In this document: positions 60,085 through 64,000 of the stretch, piece by piece
Layout of the letters: every line of letters begins with the position of its first letter
How positions within the stretch are numbered: the stretch's first letter is position 1
Assembly (NCBI GenBank): GCA_001896555.1
Contig: MPOS01000029.1
Coordinates: 26,640-90,639 of the forward strand
DNA from: Candidatus Phosphitivorax anaerolimi
GTDB taxonomy: Bacteria > Desulfobacterota > Desulfomonilia > UBA1062
Length of the DNA stretch: 64,000 nucleotides
Direction of reading: 5' to 3'
The notes under the pieces: model-generated
Seen by the model: only the letters and a program-made list of their open reading frames with translations
The model's database searches: none
Told to the model about the DNA's origin: nothing
Program-made: the position numbers and the translations under genes

Positions 60085-61242
60085 TTACAGCCTTCCATCC
60101 AAGAGTGCATCATATTCATTTTCAATCTTACGGACCCAGTCGTTCACGTTGTAGTGTATTTTTATAGTATTCAATGCTTCAGTGGCTAACATATTCCTAA
60201 GCTTAAGATCATTCTTAAGCATCGATATCTTCTCACTTAAATCTTTATAATCTTCAGGTCTTACCAATAATCCGTTTTTTCCATCCTGTATGATGTTCGG
60301 AATACCGCCAACCGCTGTGGCAACAATTGGCAGGCCCATTGACATTGCTTCGAGAAGAGCCATTGGAGTCCCTTCTGTATGAGACGGCAAAACGAAAACA
60401 TCCAAGACGGGGAGCCACTCTTCGATATCATGCAAAAACCCGGTAAATATCACTTCATTTTCCAGGCCTCTTGATATTGTTAAACGTTTTAATTCCTCTC
60501 TTTCAGGTCCATCGCCAATAATTAAGACTCTGATCCCCGAATCTTTTTGCTTCAGCAATGCCCCTGCTTCTATTAAATCTTTCAATCCTTTCTCTGCGCT
60601 TAACCTCCCAACATAACCTATTACGAACTCATCCAGACCTATATGAAACAGCTTTCTTTTCCTAAGCCTTTGTTCCTCGATGTTATTTCCTTCAGATACT
60701 GCTTGGATTGCATTAGTAATTACGACTATTCTTGATTCATCTATCCTGCTCTTCACCAATTCTTTCAAAATCTCTTCCGAAACCGCTATTATCCTGCTGC
60801 AGAATTTCAGCATAAAAAGATCTACCCTATGCTGGGTTATACTTTTCGAGAGGGTAAATCCGTGGCAGGTGGATATGCAGGGAATTCCGAGGAGCTTTGA
60901 TACAGGTATACTCAACAGATCGGATAAGGCCCCATTGGAATGAATTAAATCAAAGTTATTCTTCCTGACAATTTGGTATAACTCATTCAAACATCTCAGT
61001 ATGGCCATACCGTGCTCGATCTTATTGTGAACAATAGGGAGGCCTATAGTAAGGTATCTAATTTGGTATTTATTGAGGGTTCGGATAAAATCGTTTTCAC
61101 TAACTTCTGAACGAGCAAGGACTACCGGAATTATTTCATAGCGCTGCTGGTTGCATGATCGTAGCAAGGACAGGCATACTGATTCTATCCCACCATACTC
61201 TACAGATGTCAAAACACATGCAATCTTGTGCTTCTTATTCAT
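60085..61242 (-). CDS. Glycosyltransferase family 4
   Basis: 385 residues. CVLTSVEYGGIESVCLSLLR, VIGYVGRLSAEKGLKDLIEA, VIFTGFLHDIEEWLPVLDVF and LPSHTEGTPMALLEAMSMGL (EX7E) are the diagnostic GT4 blocks. GGIPNIIQDGKNGLLV follows. It should be a retaining glycosyltransferase of the EPS assembly line. The ribosome site is weak, so its level may depend on upstream translation. It is 11 bp upstream of the GT2 gene. Confidence 0.87.
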   Translation of the reverse strand: MNKKHKIACVLTSVEYGGIESVCLSLLRSCNQQRYEIIPVVLARSEVSENDFIRTLNKYQIRYLTIGLPIVHNKIEHGMAILRCLNELYQIVRKNNFDLIHSNGALSDLLSIPVSKLLGIPCISTCHGFTLSKSITQHRVDLFMLKFCSRIIAVSEEILKELVKSRIDESRIVVITNAIQAVSEGNNIEEQRLRKRKLFHIGLDEFVIGYVGRLSAEKGLKDLIEAGALLKQKDSGIRVLIIGDGPEREELKRLTISRGLENEVIFTGFLHDIEEWLPVLDVFVLPSHTEGTPMALLEAMSMGLPIVATAVGGIPNIIQDGKNGLLVRPEDYKDLSEKISMLKNDLKLRNMLATEALNTIKIHYNVNDWVRKIENEYDALLDGRL

Positions 61243-61306
61243 TTTAATTTTTAAGGTCTTCCGCTAAGTAATATATTTTGTACTTCAGTTGTGAAGTCTC
61301 ACTAGA

Positions 61307-61936
61307 CTAGGCTCGTATCTTCCTGTTGAAAGGGCCAAGTGATTTAATCTTTTTTGTTTTTCTAAAACCTGCATCTTCAACAGCACTTATTGATGGAAGA
61401 TTAGCTTCGTGGATAACGCCGAAGACCCTTTTATACCCAGCCGCCTGAAGATCTTTACAAATATATGAGATAACCTTTGCCGAGAGTTTATTCCCTCTGA
61501 ACTTACGAAGGGCAGTATTATAGTTTATTTCTGCGGTATCAGAAGGCAATATCAAGAATCTATTATAGTCTCCACTGAATAAAACCCAATGAATATAGGC
61601 GAGCTCATCGTCTTTGAAAGCTAGATAACATGTTTTGAGATTAAATATTCGGTCATAATAAAATTCTCTTGGCAGATCCAGGCCTTCACGAATTTGAGCT
61701 AGTTCTTCAAGGGAAGGTTTCATCACTTTGTAGCAGGAATCTAGAGGATTGTCAGGGAGATCCCTAGTGAGATCATTCTCAAACAACCAGAATGTATTAA
61801 GTCTCAATACACTATAGTAGAAAAACTTTAAAAGGCTCGATGGCTTATTGCCGTAATGATGATATGCTGTTTTTTTAAAATTTATTACCGTAGTTGTTAT
61901 CTTATTAAGTAATTTGACGGACCCAATCCTTTTCAT
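61307..61936 (-). CDS. GNAT-like acyltransferase
   Basis: 209 residues after GGAGGC. The N-terminal 60 residues are basic (NKITTTVINFKKTAYHHYGN) and may contact the membrane. CYLAFKDDELAYIHWVLFSG, YNTALRKFRGNKLSAKVISY and RVFGVIHEANLPSISAVEDA follow the GNAT fold, the last with the N/S-rich pattern of motif B. The strict R/QxxGxG loop is replaced by FRGNKL. It may acylate a sugar of the polymer. It overlaps no gene and is co-directional with the glycosyltransferases. Confidence 0.68.
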   Translation of the reverse strand: MKRIGSVKLLNKITTTVINFKKTAYHHYGNKPSSLLKFFYYSVLRLNTFWLFENDLTRDLPDNPLDSCYKVMKPSLEELAQIREGLDLPREFYYDRIFNLKTCYLAFKDDELAYIHWVLFSGDYNRFLILPSDTAEINYNTALRKFRGNKLSAKVISYICKDLQAAGYKRVFGVIHEANLPSISAVEDAGFRKTKKIKSLGPFNRKIRA

Positions 61937-61966
61937 TGTTTTTCAGCCTCCGCCAGTCCTGAAGAT

Positions 61967-63268
61967 TTAGTGGTTAATCTTATCGGTGTATTGTTCTGTT
62001 TTCTCCTGACTCATAATCCGACTGATAATTGCGGAAAAAGAAATGTAAAATGCCCAGAATATTGAATATGCCTGGCTCAAGAACATTCCCGAAACAAATA
62101 ACCCCAAGAAACCAAGCCTGCCCATCTCGGCAATCTTTGCCAACTGTCCTGAATCAGATTCCTTTCGTGCCCTTCCCAATATTCTGAATACATTCATGCT
62201 CATTAAAAGAAATAAAGTCATCCCAATAATGCCTGTCTCTGTTCCGATTTGCACAACCATGTTATGCGCAGCCTGCCACCTTAATGATTCTTCACCTCTT
62301 CTTTGACGATCAGTACCAATAGCTTCGGCAAAATTATTCACACCTACACCCGTTAGAGGGTTCTCGAACATTATCCTCAATCCTGCTTTCCATATAGCAA
62401 CCCTACCAGTTTCTGCCTGTAAATTGTAATCATCTTCTAGATTAAAGATCGTATTAAATCGCTCAGAATTGGCTGGAGCGAAAAAGAGTAAGATAATACT
62501 TAATGAAATAACAAACCCTTTCAGAGGGCGGCTTATGACACGACTCTTTGTACATAGAGCCACAGCTATGACCGTAGCAAGTGCCAACATCCCCCCACGG
62601 GATCCGGTCAGAAGTATAAGAAGCATCCCTACTATAAAGAAGCCTAAACATGCTACCCTTATCAATTTGGAATTATCACGGGATATGAAAATTAAATTGA
62701 GTGGCAGAAAAGATAGCGCGTAAAAAGCAAGATCATTGGCATCAAACATATCACCAAAAAACAATCTGCCCCCGATCATTGTGCCTGTAGCTACTGAGTA
62801 TGTAAGATACAATCCATTCCCAATACAACCAAGGAGGATAACGGTGCGCAACCTGTTGATAGAATCCACAATACCGTAAAAAAGATAATAAAACAAAATA
62901 ACAATTGAATATACAGTGAAAACGAATTCAAAGGACGATCTTCGATAAATTGCAAAAGGAATGCTTAAAATCATAAAAAAAACCATGTACACAAATAATT
63001 TATTTTGCCGCTCTTGGTAAAATAGCTTCTGAATGAGATCATGAGATCGAAAGATTAAAACAATAAACACGATAATGCTCAATACAAGTGCTGGCCGCAA
63101 AGGTGAGAGAAAAGGGAAAATGTCTTGAGGTCGGCACATAAGTACCAACAACCATAAACAGAAAACTATAAACAGAATATCCACCTGTCTATTTTTGTCG
63201 CTACCACATAAGGGGTTTGATGAAAAATCCTTAATCATATATGTATTCTTTGATGCAGTAAGTCCCAT
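61967..63268 (-). CDS. O-antigen ligase/polymerase-type membrane protein (Wzy_C)
   Basis: 433 residues with about 11 membrane helices. The large periplasmic loop has FENPLTGVGVNNFAEAIGTD and RWQAAHNMVVQIGTETGIIG, the GxG...H N pattern of O-antigen ligase/Wzy polymerases. LLTGSRGGMLALATVIAVAL is the other conserved helix. It would join or polymerise EPS repeat units at the periplasmic side. The N-terminal start is uncertain; a later ATG at 63238 is possible. It begins 11 bp after the disrupted deacetylase gene. Confidence 0.83.
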   Translation of the reverse strand: MGLTASKNTYMIKDFSSNPLCGSDKNRQVDILFIVFCLWLLVLMCRPQDIFPFLSPLRPALVLSIIVFIVLIFRSHDLIQKLFYQERQNKLFVYMVFFMILSIPFAIYRRSSFEFVFTVYSIVILFYYLFYGIVDSINRLRTVILLGCIGNGLYLTYSVATGTMIGGRLFFGDMFDANDLAFYALSFLPLNLIFISRDNSKLIRVACLGFFIVGMLLILLTGSRGGMLALATVIAVALCTKSRVISRPLKGFVISLSIILLFFAPANSERFNTIFNLEDDYNLQAETGRVAIWKAGLRIMFENPLTGVGVNNFAEAIGTDRQRRGEESLRWQAAHNMVVQIGTETGIIGMTLFLLMSMNVFRILGRARKESDSGQLAKIAEMGRLGFLGLFVSGMFLSQAYSIFWAFYISFSAIISRIMSQEKTEQYTDKINH

Positions 63269-63279
63269 ATTCGAAACGT

Positions 63280-63901
63280 TTAAGCATCTAAAGCTTTATC
63301 GATCGACACGGATTCAAATCCCTTACCATGTGCAAACTGTAAGAACAGCCCTATATCATAGAGGAATCTGTCAAGATCATTTTCCGTTCCAACAAAAGGG
63401 CTTAAACCAGGAGCAATGGATGTAGAGTGAAATGACATATTCAGATGTCTGCAACCGTTCTCCAATAAGGAATTTGACAAACGAACCATTTCAGATCCGC
63501 TGCATAATTCAGGCGATAGCCATCTCAGGTTGAGAAGGCCGAGTTTCTCAAATATGCCAAGCAAGCGAAACTTTGAAAATCTGCCTTTGGCAATCTTTTT
63601 CCTCAGCCATGCGCAACGCTTGAACCCGGTCTGGAGAAAACCGACTGTCGGCGGCACCTCCAGAAGGTCTCCCCGAGGGTTTACCGTCAGAATAGCTTCC
63701 GGATTGAACCGATATTGACCAATCAACGCATCAGAGAAATCAGGTCCATCATATTCAGCCCAATCTGTGAACGGAGTAATCGATGTATCGATCTTGTAGC
63801 CCAGTTCATGGATGCTTCGGGCAACATTCTCTCCAAAACCCCATCTCCCGGCTCTGAAGCATACCGGAGCAACACCCCAGTGGTCAACAAGGGCCTGATG
63901 C
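63280..63901 (-). pseudogene. Polysaccharide deacetylase, C-terminal remnant cut by an insertion
   Basis: About 206 residues of continuous coding remain, from QALVDHWGVAPVCFRAGRWG to SIDKALDA, with a TGA directly in front. HWGVAPVCFRAGRWG is the RAGRWG-type block of CE4-like deacetylases. The expected preceding part with the metal-binding Asp is absent; instead an IS21-like terminus begins at 63902, next to the stop. The gene is therefore broken at its 5' side or its remainder lies beyond the element. A downstream TTG at 63726 could start a shorter product, but that would lack the catalytic half. The O-antigen ligase gene follows 11 bp later. Confidence 0.7.
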
Positions 63902-64000
63902 TGTCATTGCCGGTGATAAAAGTCCCAAAAGTATCGGAATAAAAAGTCCCCCAAATTGAGCGAGGCGTAGTACCTTCAGAGGACGAAAGAAGAAACTCTG
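63902..64000. mobile_element. Terminus of an IS21-family-like insertion sequence (partial)
   Basis: TGTCATTGCCGGTGATAAAA begins at 63902. The repeated element TAAAAGTCCC (63917-63926) and TAAAAAGTCCC (63940-63950) follows. IS21-family ends begin with TG and carry several spaced internal repeats used by the transposase. The element continues past the right edge, so its transposase genes are not visible. The match is by pattern memory; the terminus coordinate is the first T of TGTCA. Confidence 0.6.

Overview
The window reads as one contig of a Desulfobacterota-type (former Deltaproteobacteria) anaerobe. This rests on the tail of a class II (B12-type) ribonucleotide reductase, a tungstate ABC transporter, two acyl-CoA hydratase/isomerase paralogues, many PAS-sensor proteins, the yebC-ruvC-ruvA-ruvB order, REP/RAYT repeat families and a PEP-CTERM (exosortase-type) exopolysaccharide locus. 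Species cannot be fixed from the sequence. No rRNA, tRNA, CRISPR array or prophage was seen.

1-33 kb is mostly housekeeping and metabolism: nrdJ tail, a DUF4382-type lipoprotein, tupABC (minus strand), a lone SIR2-like protein, a GAF-EI phosphotransferase (ptsP) converging with an orphan rpsD, two related PAS histidine kinases around a small unknown gene, a nitroreductase, a SWIM zinc-finger protein, a Nudix hydrolase, a START protein, SRAP, FKBP, an orphan periplasmic binding protein, an M29 aminopeptidase, a gamma-carbonic-anhydrase-like protein, a NfeD/PAS/lipoprotein cluster, an alpha/beta hydrolase, the serA-purA operon, a FmdB zinc ribbon and two crotonase-fold enzymes.

33-43.7 kb holds a double PilZ protein, a UDP-glucuronate 4-epimerase-like gene, a HAD phosphatase, ruvB/ruvA/ruvC/yebC, and then a repeat-rich zone. 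In that zone a REP-associated tyrosine transposase (RAYT) lies between inverted REP units. REP sequence forms the last codons and the stop of both the RAYT and the neighbouring nucleotidyltransferase gene, and further REP palindromes lie at about 36.1 and 42.65 kb.

43.7-64 kb is an exopolysaccharide/PEP-CTERM region: ugd, two near-identical wecB copies flanking a PEP-CTERM protein with a possible internal thioester, a GT2, an AsnB-type amidotransferase, an oxidoreductase-epimerase fusion, a second PEP-CTERM protein, and a secreted lectin/lyase-like protein. A long minus-strand, visibly AT-rich run follows, with acetyltransferases, a polysaccharide deacetylase, three glycosyltransferases and an O-antigen ligase/polymerase-type protein. 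A second deacetylase at the end is cut off by what looks like an IS21-family terminus at about 63902. Exosortase, Wzx/Wza/Wzc and the EPS regulators are not in the window.

The strongest unexpected signals are two matching sigma-54 promoters in front of the first PEP-CTERM gene and the lectin/lyase-like gene, the REP-encoded C-terminal tails and stops, the thioester-like Cys/Gln pair, and the IS-disrupted deacetylase.
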